From NCBI GenBank assembly GCA_029265615.1, contig JAJUIB010000018.1, forward strand, positions 1 through 54,871: DNA of 54,871 bases. Reading direction: 5' to 3'. This DNA comes from Spirochaetota bacterium. GTDB taxonomy: Bacteria; Spirochaetota; Spirochaetia; Treponematales; Rectinemataceae. The translations under genes and the position numbers were made by a program. Each line of letters starts with the position of its first letter. The first letter of the stretch is position 1. Below, in pieces: positions 18,287 to 29,051 of this stretch. Below the pieces are notes generated by a model, which saw nothing but the letters and a program-made list of their open reading frames with translations, was not told the DNA's origin and searched no databases.

Positions 18287-19283
18287 GCAATTCGGTCTTG
18301 GCAAGGGGCTTGGCGCCCTCATTCCCGATCCCGAGCCGGTTCCGGTGCATCCGGAGCAGGCGGCCACGGATGCCACCCGCGCCGGTCCGAACGGCCAGGA
18401 AGCCGCCCCCGCTCGAGGGCTAGGGGGCTTGCCTTCTGGCGGATCCGCCCAGGGTACGGGCGTCCGCGCGGGCGGCATTCTGCGCGTGCCGCTTGGGCGT
18501 GTCGAACCCAATCCCGATCAGCCGCGGAAAAACTTTTCCGAGGCCTCCATAGCCGAGCTTGCCGAGTCGATCAAGCGGCATGGGCTCATCCAGCCCATTA
18601 TTGTGGAGGAGGCCGGGAACGAGCACTACCGCATCGTCGCGGGCGAGCGGCGCTGGCGCGCCGCAGGCGTGGCTGGACTCCGTGAAATTCCCGTCATCGT
18701 GCGCACATTCACGGCGGAAAAGCGCCTTGAGATAGCCCTCATCGAAAACGTCCAACGCGAAGATCTCAATCCGGTCGAGGAGGCCGAGGCCTATCGCGCG
18801 CTCATGGATCTGACCGGCTGTACGCAGGAGGAGGTCGCCGACAAGGTGGGTAAGAGCCGCTCGGCGGTCGCCAACGCGCTCCGCCTCCTCAAGCTACCGC
18901 CCGCCGCCCTTGCCGCGCTCAAGGACGGGGCCATCAGCGCCGGCCACGCGCGCGCCCTGCTTTCCGTGCAGGAGCCCTCCTCCCGCGAGCTTCTTTTGAC
19001 CCGCCTCCTTGCGGAGGAGCTTTCCGTCCGCCAGGCCGAGGCGGCGGCTCAGGATTTGAATCGTGGCCAGCGGCACAATACCGCCCGTGTCGTCGCGGGC
19101 GAGCCGAAGCCCGCGGAGGCGCGGGAGCCGGAAATCGTCGAGCTCGAAGGCCGGCTTATCGGCGCCTTTGGCACCAAGGTCACCGTGAAGGGGGATTCCC
19201 GGCGCGGCACGATACACATCGACTACTATTCGCTTGAGGACCTTGAGCGGATACTTGACGTCGTCTCAGGCGGAGGACGCTAG
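18279..19283 (+). CDS. parB: Chromosome partitioning protein ParB/Spo0J
   Basis: A 334-aa ParB family protein. The N-terminus FGLGKGLGALIP is the segment that contacts and stimulates ParA. After a variable linker comes the ParB/CTPase domain with VEPNPDQPRKNF and VAGERRWRAAGVAGL (GERR is the CTP-binding box), then a helix-turn-helix (TQEEVADKVGKSRSAVANAL) for parS recognition, and a C-terminal dimerisation region. It overlaps parA by 8 bp. I could not find a canonical parS 16-mer near the operon by eye. Confidence 0.95.
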   Translation: MAKQFGLGKGLGALIPDPEPVPVHPEQAATDATRAGPNGQEAAPARGLGGLPSGGSAQGTGVRAGGILRVPLGRVEPNPDQPRKNFSEASIAELAESIKRHGLIQPIIVEEAGNEHYRIVAGERRWRAAGVAGLREIPVIVRTFTAEKRLEIALIENVQREDLNPVEEAEAYRALMDLTGCTQEEVADKVGKSRSAVANALRLLKLPPAALAALKDGAISAGHARALLSVQEPSSRELLLTRLLAEELSVRQAEAAAQDLNRGQRHNTARVVAGEPKPAEAREPEIVELEGRLIGAFGTKVTVKGDSRRGTIHIDYYSLEDLERILDVVSGGGR

Positions 19284-19285
19284 GG

Positions 19286-20011
19286 ATGTGGCGGGCTATT
19301 CGCGCGCGCCGCGTCGCCGTGGCCCTTCTCCTTCTCGCCGTGCCGCCCGCTTTCGCGCGCAGTGGTCGCGCGGCGGCGCCTGCCCCATTCGCCGACGGTC
19401 CCTTCGCGGTGCGCTACGGCATCCCCGCGGGAACCGATCTTGCCGCACTTGTGGACAAGCCGCGCCTCGTTGCGATGAACGTGGAGACGAGTCGCGATCC
19501 AGAGACGGGCGACACTTTGCTTGCGGGTTTTGGCGAGGCGCATGCCGTGTTCCCCCTGCCGCTTCAAGCCATTGCGGCGCTTCTCGACGATCCGGTGCGG
19601 CATAAAACGGGCCAGCCCGCGATCCGCGAGGTGCGGCTTGAACTCCGTGAGGCTTCCCGTTCGATCTGTTACGAAGATATAGGCATATCCTTTCTCGGGC
19701 TTGAGTTCGGCGCGCGCACACGCTCCGAGATATTCCGCGAGGAGCTTCCGGGGGGCGCGCTTGGGTATCGCGCGCGGCTCATTGAGTGCGTCGAAGGAAA
19801 CGTTGCCGCCTCGCGGAGCTCGTGGTACCTCGAGCCTGTGGTTGTGGATGGTCGGGACTGCACCTATGTCCGTATTTTCTCGAACCCCCGCCTGCGCAAT
19901 CCCGTGCCGGGAACCGCTGCGATCGTCACACTTTTCACGCCGGGGCAGCTCTTTTCCATGCTCGAGCGGACGGCAAAGGCGGTCTTTGCGACGCTGGCGC
20001 GCTCGCCCTGA
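19286..20011 (+). CDS. Exported protein of unknown function
   Basis: A 241-aa protein beginning two bases after the parB stop, so probably co-transcribed with parAB. The basic MWRAIRARR followed by an Ala/Leu core (about 11-25) and AFARSGRAAAP looks like a cleavable signal peptide. The mature part is predicted to be beta-rich, with no recognised motif. SICYEDIGISFLGLEFGART (about 130-149) is the most regular section. Its place after parAB may be positional only. I do not recognise the family. Confidence 0.65.
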   Translation: MWRAIRARRVAVALLLLAVPPAFARSGRAAAPAPFADGPFAVRYGIPAGTDLAALVDKPRLVAMNVETSRDPETGDTLLAGFGEAHAVFPLPLQAIAALLDDPVRHKTGQPAIREVRLELREASRSICYEDIGISFLGLEFGARTRSEIFREELPGGALGYRARLIECVEGNVAASRSSWYLEPVVVDGRDCTYVRIFSNPRLRNPVPGTAAIVTLFTPGQLFSMLERTAKAVFATLARSP

Positions 20012-20063
20012 GTCTCCTGTGCGGGTGACCCGATGCGCCCCCCGTGGCGTGACGCGCAAATAA

Positions 20064-21455
<1,392 letters not shown>

Positions 21456-21466
21456 TTGCCTCTCAA

Positions 21467-21502
21467 GCCCAGCACGCGGCTTGCCAGGGCCGCGCGCTGG
21501 GC
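21467..21502 (+). terminator. Hairpin after enolase, overlapping the next promoter
   Basis: A 14-nt arm GCCCAGCACGCGGC (21467-21480) pairs with GCCGCGCGCTGGGC (21489-21502) with a single mismatch. The 8-nt loop contains TTGCCA, the -35 of the following gene. There is no T-run. Confidence 0.55.
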
Positions 21503-21510
21503 GCTATGCT
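21481..21510 (+). promoter_or_regulatory. Leaderless-type promoter of the SNF2 gene
   Basis: TTGCCA (21481-21486), 18-bp spacer, TATGCT (21505-21510), 7 nt, ATG at 21518. This spacing matches other leaderless starts in the window and argues that 21518 is the true start although a frameshift follows. Confidence 0.6.
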
Positions 21511-21517
21511 CGGACAC

Positions 21518-24400
21518 ATGGAAACGACGCCCCCCGGCGGGGAAGGCTCCCGAAGGCAAAGGTCGCGGAGCCTGAGCGTTTCGTCACACCTGCGGCCGTA
21601 GCGGCGCGGCCAGCGGTAGCCCGCAACCCCCGCATCTTTCTCCGCGCATGGAAAAGCGACGAGGGCCCGCGCCTTGCGATTGTCGACCAGCGCGGCGAGC
21701 CTGTTTCTCCCGATTACCGGCGCTTCGAGGGCGCCCTGCGCGAGTTCGCCGCGGAGAGTAGCCGCGCACGTTCCGTGTTTGTCTGGAACTCAGGCGAAAA
21801 GCCCTTTGCGGAGGGCATCGAGCCGACCGAGCGTCTCGTGGCGCTCGGTTGCGAGGCCGGCATCCTGGTGGATGAGCACTACCGACCGGTCGCGGCCGCG
21901 GGGAGCGACCGCCTTGTTTTTGCCATAGCTACACTTGATGTGGGGCGCGTGAGCGCGCGCCCCCTTCCCCTCTCCGCGCTCGAGGAAGGCTGCCCCGCCA
22001 CGGCCGCTGACGCTGCCGCGACAGGACGGGACGACCTTCTTGCGCGCGGGCCGCGGCATGTGCTCTTTCGCGGTCGGCTCTGCGAGGTGGGCGATCTTGG
22101 GCCCGAGTGGCGGGCGCTTGACGGCGAGCCCGCCCTGCTCAAGTCCGCAGACCTTCCGTTCCTTCTTTCGACCCTCCTCTCCCGCTTTCCGGGTGTCGAG
22201 CCCTGGCGCGAGGGCTACACGATCCAGCGCGGCCGTGCGCGCATCGTGCGGCCTGCTCTCCTTTTTCGCGAGATAGACGCCTATGGCTACCTGCATGTGC
22301 GCCCCTTCGGCTATGTCGAGGGCTTCCCGCCCGGCTTTGTCGAGGATGGCGCGCTCTCGCGGGTTGTGGAGATCGACGAGGCGGAGCGCACGATCACCGT
22401 ATCCGACCTTTTGTTCTCCCGCATCGCCGACGAGGAGTTTCGCCTGCGGGTGCGCCAGGCGGGAAAGCGGGCGCAGCAGGCGGTCTTCGAAGATGGGGGA
22501 CGGCTCATCTTCGACCCAGACTTCGCAGGCGAGTTCCTGTCCTCCACGATGCGCGAGCTCATGGCGCGCTTTGCCCTTTTTGAGGCGGACAAGCTCGCCC
22601 GCTACCGCATTGTCACGACGCGTCCGAAGCTCCGCTTCCGCTTCAGCGCGGGGATTAATTATCTCGGTGGCGAGGCCCAGATCGAGATAGGAGGCGAGCT
22701 ACGGGACTTTGACGACTTCCTCCTCGAATACGAACGCGATGGCTACGTCACCCTTGCGGACGGCGCACGGGCCTATCCCGAATCGCGCGACATCGAGCGC
22801 TATCGCCGCCTCCTCACCAAAGTTGCAAAAAAGGCGGGCAAGGAAAAGGGCCGCTACGCCATCTCCGAATTCGACCTTCCCGCCCTCGAGCGCGAGGCCG
22901 TCATCGAGGCGCCCGACGAGCGCTGGGAGCGGGCCCAGGCTTTTTTTCACGGCTTCAACGCGCTTGCCGAGGATCACACCGAGGCGGGGCCGGGTATCGA
23001 GGGAGGCGAACTCCGCGGTTACCAGCGCTACGGCGTCCGCTGGATCTCGTGGCTTGCACAGCACGGCCGGAACGGCTGCCTCGCCGATGAAATGGGGCTT
23101 GGAAAGACTATCCAGACGATTGCGGCCCTGCGCCTGTGGCGGCGCGAGGCGGGTGCTCGGGACGAGGGGCCCGTACTCATCGTGATGCCTCGCTCGCTCC
23201 TCTTCAACTGGCAGGCGGAGTTCGCCCGCCACGCGCCTGAGTTTCGCGTCGTCCTCCACCACGGGACGGAGCGGGGGGACGAGCTTCCGGAAAACGGGGC
23301 GGCGTGTAGCCTCGTCGTGCTTACAAGTTATGCGACGCTGAAGGAACGACTTTGAGCTCTTTAAAGGACGCGATTTTTCCTGGCTTATCCTCGATGAGGC
23401 TCAGTCGATCAAGACGGTGGGGACGCAGACGCGCGACGCTGTCGTCGCGCTCCGTGCGCGCCGCCGCCTTGCGCTTTCGGGTACGCCGATGGAAAATCAC
23501 CTCGGCGAGCTGTGGAGCCTCTTCGACTTTCTCGAGCCCGAATTTTTCGGCGGGAGCACGGAATTCACCCGCCGCTGGAAGACGCCCATCGAGGCGGGAG
23601 ACGAGGATGCCCTGCGCGATCCCAAAGCGCGGATCTATCCTTTCATGCTCAGGCGGAAAAAGGCGGAGGTGCTCGCCGACCTGCCGCCGCGCACCGAGCA
23701 GACAGCCCTTGTGGAGCTTGAGCCCGAGCACTTCAAAGCCTACGACCTCCGCCGCCTCGAGCTCAAGGACAAGATCGAGCGTGCCGTTGCACGCGATGGC
23801 TTTGCCAAGAGCGGCATGCTGATTCTTGCAGCGCTCACGGAGCTCAGGCGCCTTGCTTCGATCCCCGAGGCGGAGGGGGAATGGTCCGGCGTTTCCGCTA
23901 AGCGGATCTACCTCCGTGAGAATTTGCTTGATCTGGTCGAGAGCGGGCACAAGGCGCTCATCTTCACCAACTGGCTTGCGAGCGTCGATCTCGTTGCGGA
24001 GGACCTTTCTGGCCTCGGCATCGGAAACCTCGTGATGACGGGGGCGACCTTTGACCGTGCGGGCCTCGTCGAACGCTTCCAGTCCGATCCGACTATCGGC
24101 GCATTTACCATGACGCTCAAAACTGGCGGCCTTGGCCTCACCCTCACCGCGGCCGACTATGTGTTCATCCTCGATCCCTGGTGGAATCGCGCCGCCGAGG
24201 CCCAGGCGATCGACCGGACGCACCGCATCGGCCAGGTGAATCCGGTCTTCTGTTACCGGCTCATCGCCAAGGGCACGATCGAGGAGCGGATGCTCGAACT
24301 TCAGGAGCGCAAGGCGGGGATTGCATCCGCCGTGCTCGCCTCCGATGCCGAGGCGGCGAAGCGCCTCGATGCCGACGATATCACCTTCCTTCTGGGGTGA
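21518..24400 (+). pseudogene. SNF2-family DEAD/DEAH helicase, interrupted by frameshifts
   Basis: About 960 aa when conceptually repaired. The N-terminal half is the poorly conserved SNF2-associated region. The ATPase core has motif I DEMGLGKTIQTIA, II LILDEAQSIKT, III LALSGTPMENHLGELWSLF, then the C-terminal helicase lobe with TGGLGLTLTAADYVFILDPW and EAQAIDRTHRIGQ (V/VI). The reading frame breaks twice. After the ATG a six-C run (21530-21535) lacks one C needed to join the main frame. At 23341-23350 one extra A turns LKDDFELF into a stop at 23353-23355. Every helicase motif is intact in the two frames, so this is either recent inactivation or sequence error. The annotated alternative is two genes, 21481-23355 and about 23357-24400. 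Confidence 0.85.
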
Positions 24401-24402
24401 CT

Positions 24403-25596
24403 ATGGCGACGCAGTACGACGTGTTCCGGGGCGGGAACCGGAAGGCGACACGCCGCGACGCTACGCAGACAGCGCGGCTTGCCGAAGTTCTTGGCGGATA
24501 CTCCGTATCGCGCCTCGGGGGATTTTTCCATGCACTCACCGGCGAGGTGAGGGTTCCAGCCCCCAAGGCGCGTCTTGTCGAGGTGCTCGCCCAGCGCTTC
24601 GACATCCAGACTGCGGAAGAATATGCGGCTTTTTGCTCGCGGCTCCCCTCGCATGTGGTCGCGGCGGTCGAGCGGGGGATTTTCGATGAGTGGATTAGAG
24701 TCGCCGAGCTTGAAAAACTCTACGGCGGCCCAATCCTGTATGTTGAAGAACGGCGCGGCTGGTATCCCATGCGTGCGGTGAGGCTCCAGCCCGACGCGCG
24801 GCTTGAGTTTTTCGAATGTGATCGGCAGGGGGCGAACCTGCGCCTTGAGGGCTGGATGCGCGAGCGTTTTCTGCCCTTTGTGGAAAAGCCACGCGCCTGG
24901 GTGCCAGCCCCCCGCGCCGGCCCCTCTGGTGAAACCTGGGCCGCCGATGACGTCGTTTCCGTCTCTCTGCCGCTCCTCCGCGCCGCGCTCAAAAGTCACT
25001 ATGAGGGTATGTCCCGCCTCGATATTGCCCGAAAAGGGCTTAAAAAGACCGATATCGCCAAGCTCCGCGCGGTAAGCGGCATGCCGCCCTTCCCTCGCGC
25101 GAGGGCCTATGGCCTTGATTCCATCGAGCTTTTGGCACGTTTTTGGCGCTCTTTGATTTCGGGCACGAGGCCGAAGCAGTCGTCGGCAAAGCCGACGGCA
25201 GTGCCGATGGGCTCCGAGCGCTGACGCTTTACGGAGGCGCGCTTTATCGAGGGCTGCGATACGCCCAAAAAGATCGAAGCGCGCATCGCGGATTTTAAGC
25301 GGCTTATCAACCCTGAGCCCTCGCCGCGCTGGCAGTCGTTTTTTTCAGGTGTCCTTACGCGGGCCAGCGTGCTCCCCGCGTTCAAGGCTGCGGTGCTCAT
25401 CCCCCTCCCTGTGGATCCGGAGATCCGCAGGATATTCACCGAGCGGCCCAGGATCCGCACCTTGGTGCGGCGGGTCGAAGACGGCTCGGTCGTGGTTCAG
25501 GCGGATCAGTTTGCAACGCTCGTGAGGCTTCTTGCGGCGGAGGGCTTTTGGGCGCCGGATCTCAAAAAACCGATCCGGCACTACTGCACCGAGTGA
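24403..25596 (+). pseudogene. Conserved partner of the SNF2 helicase, unknown function, frameshifted
   Basis: Starts 3 bp after the SNF2 stop. Intact from ATG to about residue 245: an N-terminal region with RRDATQTARLAEVLGGYSVS and a middle part with GPILYVEERRGWYPMRAVRL. Frame 1 then loses sense after a five-T run (25140-25144). The sense continues in frame 3 (LALFDFGHEAEAVVGKADG) and returns to frame 1 near 25233-25245, running to the stop at 25594-25596 (C-terminus FWAPDLKKPIRHYCTE). One missing T and one extra base would restore about 395 aa. In the unrepaired frame there is a TGA at 25222-25224. I do not recognise the family. Close coupling suggests it works with the helicase. Confidence 0.7.
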
Positions 25597-25639
25597 TCCT
25601 CGGCCTGCGCGGAGCTGAGGGCGAAGCCTGCATCCATCT

Positions 25640-26686
25640 TTAGGCGCGGGCCTCGGCATAGGTCTCGCGGAAGGCGCGGGCCGCAAGTTCCACCCGCGCG
25701 GCGTCGACCCAGTAGTGCGTGACGAAGCGGAATGCCCCTTCGTGCGGCGGATTGATGAGGACGCCGCGCCGGCGCATGCCTTCTTCCATGCGCGCCGCGA
25801 AGCGCTCCGTCGCGCCCGAGAAGGCGGCCTTAAAAAAGACCATGTTGATCTCCACGCTGCCCGCATCGAGAACGATGCCCGGGATGTCGGCGAGGAGGGA
25901 TGCGAGGCGGCGTGCGTTACCGTGATCCTCGGCGAGGCGTGCGGTCATGCGCTCGAGGGCGACAAGGCCCGCGGCGGCAAGAACGCCCGCCTGTCTGAGC
26001 CCGCCACCCAACACCTTGCGCTTTTTCCGGGCGGCCGCGATGAAGTCCCGCGGTCCTGCCAGGATCGAGCCGACGGGAGCGCAAAGCCCCTTCGAGAGAC
26101 AGAACATCACCGAGTCCGCGCGCGCGGCGATCTGCGCGGCCTCCACGCCGAGTGCCGCCGCCGCGTTGAAGAGCCTCGCGCCGTCGAGATGGACGGGAAG
26201 GCCGCGCGCCTGCGCAAGCGCGTAGACCGCGTCCATGGCGGAAAGCGGCACCACACGGCCGGAGGAGTGGGCGTTTTCCACGCAGATGAGTGAGGTGAGG
26301 GGGTGATGGATGTCCTCTTCGCGGATCCGTTCGCGGATGGCATCGGGTGCAAGGATGCCGGTGGCCGCGGGGATGGGGCGGATCTGGACGCCAGCGATAA
26401 CCGCGGCGCCGCCTGCCTCGTGCTGGACGATGTGGCAGTCTTCACCGAGAATCACCTCGCTACCGCGCGGACACCAGGTGAACAGCGCAAGTTGGTTACC
26501 GAAGGTTCCGGAGGGGACAAAGAGCGCGGCTTCTTTACCGACGCGCTCGGCCGCGCGTGATTCAAGTTCGTTGACGCTTGGGTCATCGCCGTAGACGTCG
26601 TCGCCGACGGGGGCGGCGGCCATGGCGCTACGCATCTCGGGCGTGGGCCAGGTTACCGTGTCTGAACGCAGATCGATAAATGTCAT
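25640..26686 (-). CDS. Low-specificity L-threonine aldolase
   Basis: A 348-aa PLP enzyme of the beta-eliminating lyase group that cleaves threonine or allo-threonine to glycine and acetaldehyde. [19 protein letters not shown] at the start and [16 protein letters not shown] are highly characteristic. [18 protein letters not shown] holds the Asp that binds the PLP ring, and [12 protein letters not shown] the Schiff-base Lys. Length is normal. ATG is 7 nt after TACACT with a TTGCCC -35 and no ribosome-binding site, suggesting a leaderless transcript. It converges on the SNF2 partner gene with a 43-bp gap. Confidence 0.94.
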   Translation of the reverse strand: MTFIDLRSDTVTWPTPEMRSAMAAAPVGDDVYGDDPSVNELESRAAERVGKEAALFVPSGTFGNQLALFTWCPRGSEVILGEDCHIVQHEAGGAAVIAGVQIRPIPAATGILAPDAIRERIREEDIHHPLTSLICVENAHSSGRVVPLSAMDAVYALAQARGLPVHLDGARLFNAAAALGVEAAQIAARADSVMFCLSKGLCAPVGSILAGPRDFIAAARKKRKVLGGGLRQAGVLAAAGLVALERMTARLAEDHGNARRLASLLADIPGIVLDAGSVEINMVFFKAAFSGATERFAARMEEGMRRRGVLINPPHEGAFRFVTHYWVDAARVELAARAFRETYAEARA

Positions 26687-26693
26687 GCCGGAA

Positions 26694-26723
26694 AGTGTAA
26701 ACTGTCGGACGCGTGGCGGGCAA
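26694..26723 (-). promoter_or_regulatory. Leaderless-type promoter of threonine aldolase
   Basis: On the minus strand: TTGCCC (26718-26723), 18-bp spacer, TACACT (26694-26699), 7 nt, ATG at 26686. Confidence 0.55.
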
Positions 26724-26743
26724 GGCGCGGTGCGCCGGACGCC

Positions 26744-27454
26744 TTAGCCCTCCGAGGATTCCCTGCGGAGGAGGGCCTCGAGCTCGGCAAGGATCATCGC
26801 AGTGGCGCCCCACACGAGGCGTCGTCCCGCATGATACCCGGGCACGTCGAGGCATCTACCGCCGAGATCCACGGCTGCGCAGATGCGCTTCTTAGGATCG
26901 AGGAGTCCCAAAAGGCGAAAGGAGAGAACCCCTTCGAGCTCCGGAGTGGCGGGGCGTATCGCGGGCGTGAAATCGAGCGCAGCGACAAAGGGCTGCACCA
27001 CGAAGCCCGATGGTGGCACACGGAGCGGTGAGAGCGCGCCGAGCGGCCGTATCGCGGCGAGGGTCGCAGAGTCGAGGCCGAGCTCCTCCTGTGTTTCGCG
27101 GAGGGCCGCGGCAAGTGGGACCTCGCCTGGCTCGAGCGTGCCGCCCGGGAGGCCGATTTCACCGCGGTGTCGCCCGAGGTGTGGGCTTCGTTTGACGAGG
27201 GGAAAGGCCGCACCGCGCAGCCCAGGATGCACAAGGATGAGGACCGCCGCCTCGCGCCAAGACTCGCCCTCGGGAGGAACTTCTGGGAGACCGCGGCGAT
27301 ACGGGGGGAGCATGCGCTCCTGGGCGGCGCGACCGGGAAGGAGGGCGGCGGATGCCGGTGCATGAGGGGGAGCAAGCTCGCGCGCAAGTACATCGAGGAG
27401 GGCGCGCTCCTTTTCTGAGAAGCCTAGAGTCGATTCCGGCAAAGACCGCTTCAT
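26744..27454 (-). CDS. Nudix hydrolase, CoA pyrophosphatase type
   Basis: A 236-aa protein. The Nudix box GGTLEPGEVPLAAALRETQEELGLD has all conserved Gly/Glu/Arg positions. Just before it, LVKRSPHLGRHRGEIGLPGG matches the extra motif of the CoA-diphosphatase subgroup (NudL/UPF0035: L-S-x-H-x-G-E-x-x-x-P-G-G). It should therefore cleave CoA or acyl-CoA to 3',5'-ADP and phosphopantetheine in the cytoplasm. The start is 28 bp downstream of the CNNM gene stop on the same strand, so the two are likely co-transcribed. No strong ribosome-binding site is evident at the chosen ATG. Confidence 0.9.
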   Translation of the reverse strand: MKRSLPESTLGFSEKERALLDVLARELAPPHAPASAALLPGRAAQERMLPPYRRGLPEVPPEGESWREAAVLILVHPGLRGAAFPLVKRSPHLGRHRGEIGLPGGTLEPGEVPLAAALRETQEELGLDSATLAAIRPLGALSPLRVPPSGFVVQPFVAALDFTPAIRPATPELEGVLSFRLLGLLDPKKRICAAVDLGGRCLDVPGYHAGRRLVWGATAMILAELEALLRRESSEG

Positions 27455-27482
27455 TGTGCAGGCCCGAGCGCAATCACGGCGC

Positions 27483-28811
27483 TCAACTCCACAGTGTCTC
27501 GGGCGGCTCGGACTCGTTGTGCTCCGGCGGGAGCTTCGAGACGAGGAGCTTGTCGATGCGGTTCCCGTCCATGTCGACGACCTCGATGAGGCAACCGTCC
27601 CAGCGGCAGGTTTCTCCGGCGCGGGGGATGGAACCCATGCGGTCGAGTACGAGGCCTGCGACGGTTTCGTATTCCCCCGCAAGGAGCCCAGGATCGAGGC
27701 CGAGTTCCTCGACGAAGCGGTCGATGGGGAGGGCGCCGTCGACAAGCCAGCTTCCGTCGTCGCGGCGGATCGCGCCGGGTTCATCTTCGTCCTCGGATCC
27801 GGGCAGGTCGCCTACAACCGCCTCCATGAGGTCGGCGAGCGTGACGAGTCCCGACAGCCCCGCATATTCGTCGAGGATGAGCGCGGTCTTGGCCTCGCCG
27901 GCCTTGAGCGCGGAAAAGGCTTTGAGCGCGCTCATGCTCTCGGGAACGCACACGGGTTTTTTGAGAAGCTTGCGGACGTCGATGCGCTCACCCTGCGCGG
28001 ATGCGGCAAGGTACTCCTTGACGGGGAGCATGCCGACGACCCGATCGAGTTCGCCGTCGACCGCCGGGAGGTAGGCGTAGCGGGCGTTTGCGAGGACACC
28101 CTGGTGGATCGTTGCCTCGTCGTCGGCGAGGTTTATGTAGGCGAGCTCGGTGCGCGGCGTCATGAGCGAGGTGACGCGCCGGTCGCCGAGGCCGAGGACG
28201 CCCTCGACCATCTTGCGCTCGCGGTCCTCGAAAACGCCCGCTTCCGCCCCTTGGGCGATGAGGACCTTGACCTCTTCTTCGGTCACGGGTGGCTCGTCCT
28301 CGCGGGATGCGCCGAGGGCGCGGATAACGAGCTCGGTTGTGGCCGAGAGAAGGCGGGCCACCGGCGAGAAAAGGATGGCGAAAAATCTAATGGGGCGGAT
28401 CACCGCCGCGGCGATTTGCTCGGGACGCGCCAGGGCGAGGTTCTTCGGCACGAGTTCGCCAAAGACCACGGAAAAGAACGTGGTGACAATGACAACGATG
28501 CCGAGCGAAAGCGGGGCCGCGATCGGCGCGAGCACCGCACTTGCCGCAAAGCCCCGTTCAAGCTGGTTAGCAATGGTCGCACCGCCGAGAGCGCCGGTGA
28601 GGGTGCCAACCAGCGTGATCGCCACCTGGATGGTCGAAAGAAAGCGCGAAGGGCTTTCGGCGGTTTCGAGTGCAAGGCGGTAGGCTTTGCGCCCCTGCTC
28701 CGCTTCGTGGCGGAGGCGCGCCTTGCGCGCGGAGACAACCGCCATTTCGGAAAGCGAAAAAAAACCGTTTACGAGGATGAGGCAAAACAGGACAAGGAGC
28801 TCAGCGGTCAT
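27483..28811 (-). CDS. CNNM/CBS-domain membrane protein (HlyC/CorC family)
   Basis: A 442-aa protein: an N-terminal CNNM domain with about three or four membrane helices (LVLFCLILVNGFFSLSEMAV at the start, FFSVVFGELVPKNLALARPE later), paired CBS domains around MTPRTELAYINLADDE and KTALILDEYAGLSGLVTL, then a CorC_HlyC C-terminal domain with DDGSWLVDGALPIDRFVEEL. These motifs are typical. Family members are linked to magnesium and cobalt efflux; haemolysin names are historical. Position before a CoA-type Nudix hydrolase has no obvious meaning. A 150-nt leader with a strong hairpin precedes the ribosome-binding site CGGAGG. Confidence 0.92.
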   Translation of the reverse strand: MTAELLVLFCLILVNGFFSLSEMAVVSARKARLRHEAEQGRKAYRLALETAESPSRFLSTIQVAITLVGTLTGALGGATIANQLERGFAASAVLAPIAAPLSLGIVVIVTTFFSVVFGELVPKNLALARPEQIAAAVIRPIRFFAILFSPVARLLSATTELVIRALGASREDEPPVTEEEVKVLIAQGAEAGVFEDRERKMVEGVLGLGDRRVTSLMTPRTELAYINLADDEATIHQGVLANARYAYLPAVDGELDRVVGMLPVKEYLAASAQGERIDVRKLLKKPVCVPESMSALKAFSALKAGEAKTALILDEYAGLSGLVTLADLMEAVVGDLPGSEDEDEPGAIRRDDGSWLVDGALPIDRFVEELGLDPGLLAGEYETVAGLVLDRMGSIPRAGETCRWDGCLIEVVDMDGNRIDKLLVSKLPPEHNESEPPETLWS

Positions 28812-28841
28812 GGCGACCTCCGAGCGTAAAACGCTTGCTTC

Positions 28842-28885
28842 GCCGCGCCATCCCGAAAGGATGAATCCCTAGGGGATGGCGCGGC
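28842..28885 (-). promoter_or_regulatory. Strong hairpin in the 5' leader of the CNNM gene
   Basis: A 13-bp perfect stem (28842-28854 with 28873-28885, core CGCGCCATCCC) encloses an 18-nt loop that can form a small GGAT/ATCC inner stem. It ends about 30 nt before the start codon, so it could act as an attenuator or a sensor element. No known riboswitch consensus was recognised. Confidence 0.5.
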
Positions 28886-28971
28886 CGTCGGTGTTCGCTC
28901 GACGGGGGTTGGGGGTCAGCGTCGGCAGGTGCCGTGTGCGATGGCGAGTGGTCGTTATCCATGATGCATAA

Positions 28972-29001
28972 GGAATACCACGACACCGCCGCCTGCGTCA
29001 A
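28972..29001 (-). promoter_or_regulatory. Candidate promoter of the CNNM gene
   Basis: On the minus strand: TTGACG (28996-29001), 18-bp spacer, TATTCC (28972-28977). The predicted leader is about 150 nt and includes the hairpin at 28842-28885. Confidence 0.5.
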
Positions 29002-29003
29002 AT

Positions 29004-29028
29004 CGCCCCGCGGAGGAGGCGCGGGGCG
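29004..29028 (-). terminator. Putative terminator of the queuosine-precursor transporter gene
   Basis: A perfect 9-bp GC stem, CGCCCCGCG (29004-29012) with CGCGGGGCG (29020-29028), lies 24 bp after the stop at 29052. On the minus strand it is followed by a short ATTTG tract. Confidence 0.55.
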
Positions 29029-29051
29029 GCAGGCTGGCTCAAGGCGGGGCC

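Noticed and set aside
28801-29001. 66-codon frame upstream of the CNNM gene
   Set aside because: It overlaps the promoter, hairpin and start of the real gene, has Pro/His/Arg-rich composition and no ribosome-binding site.
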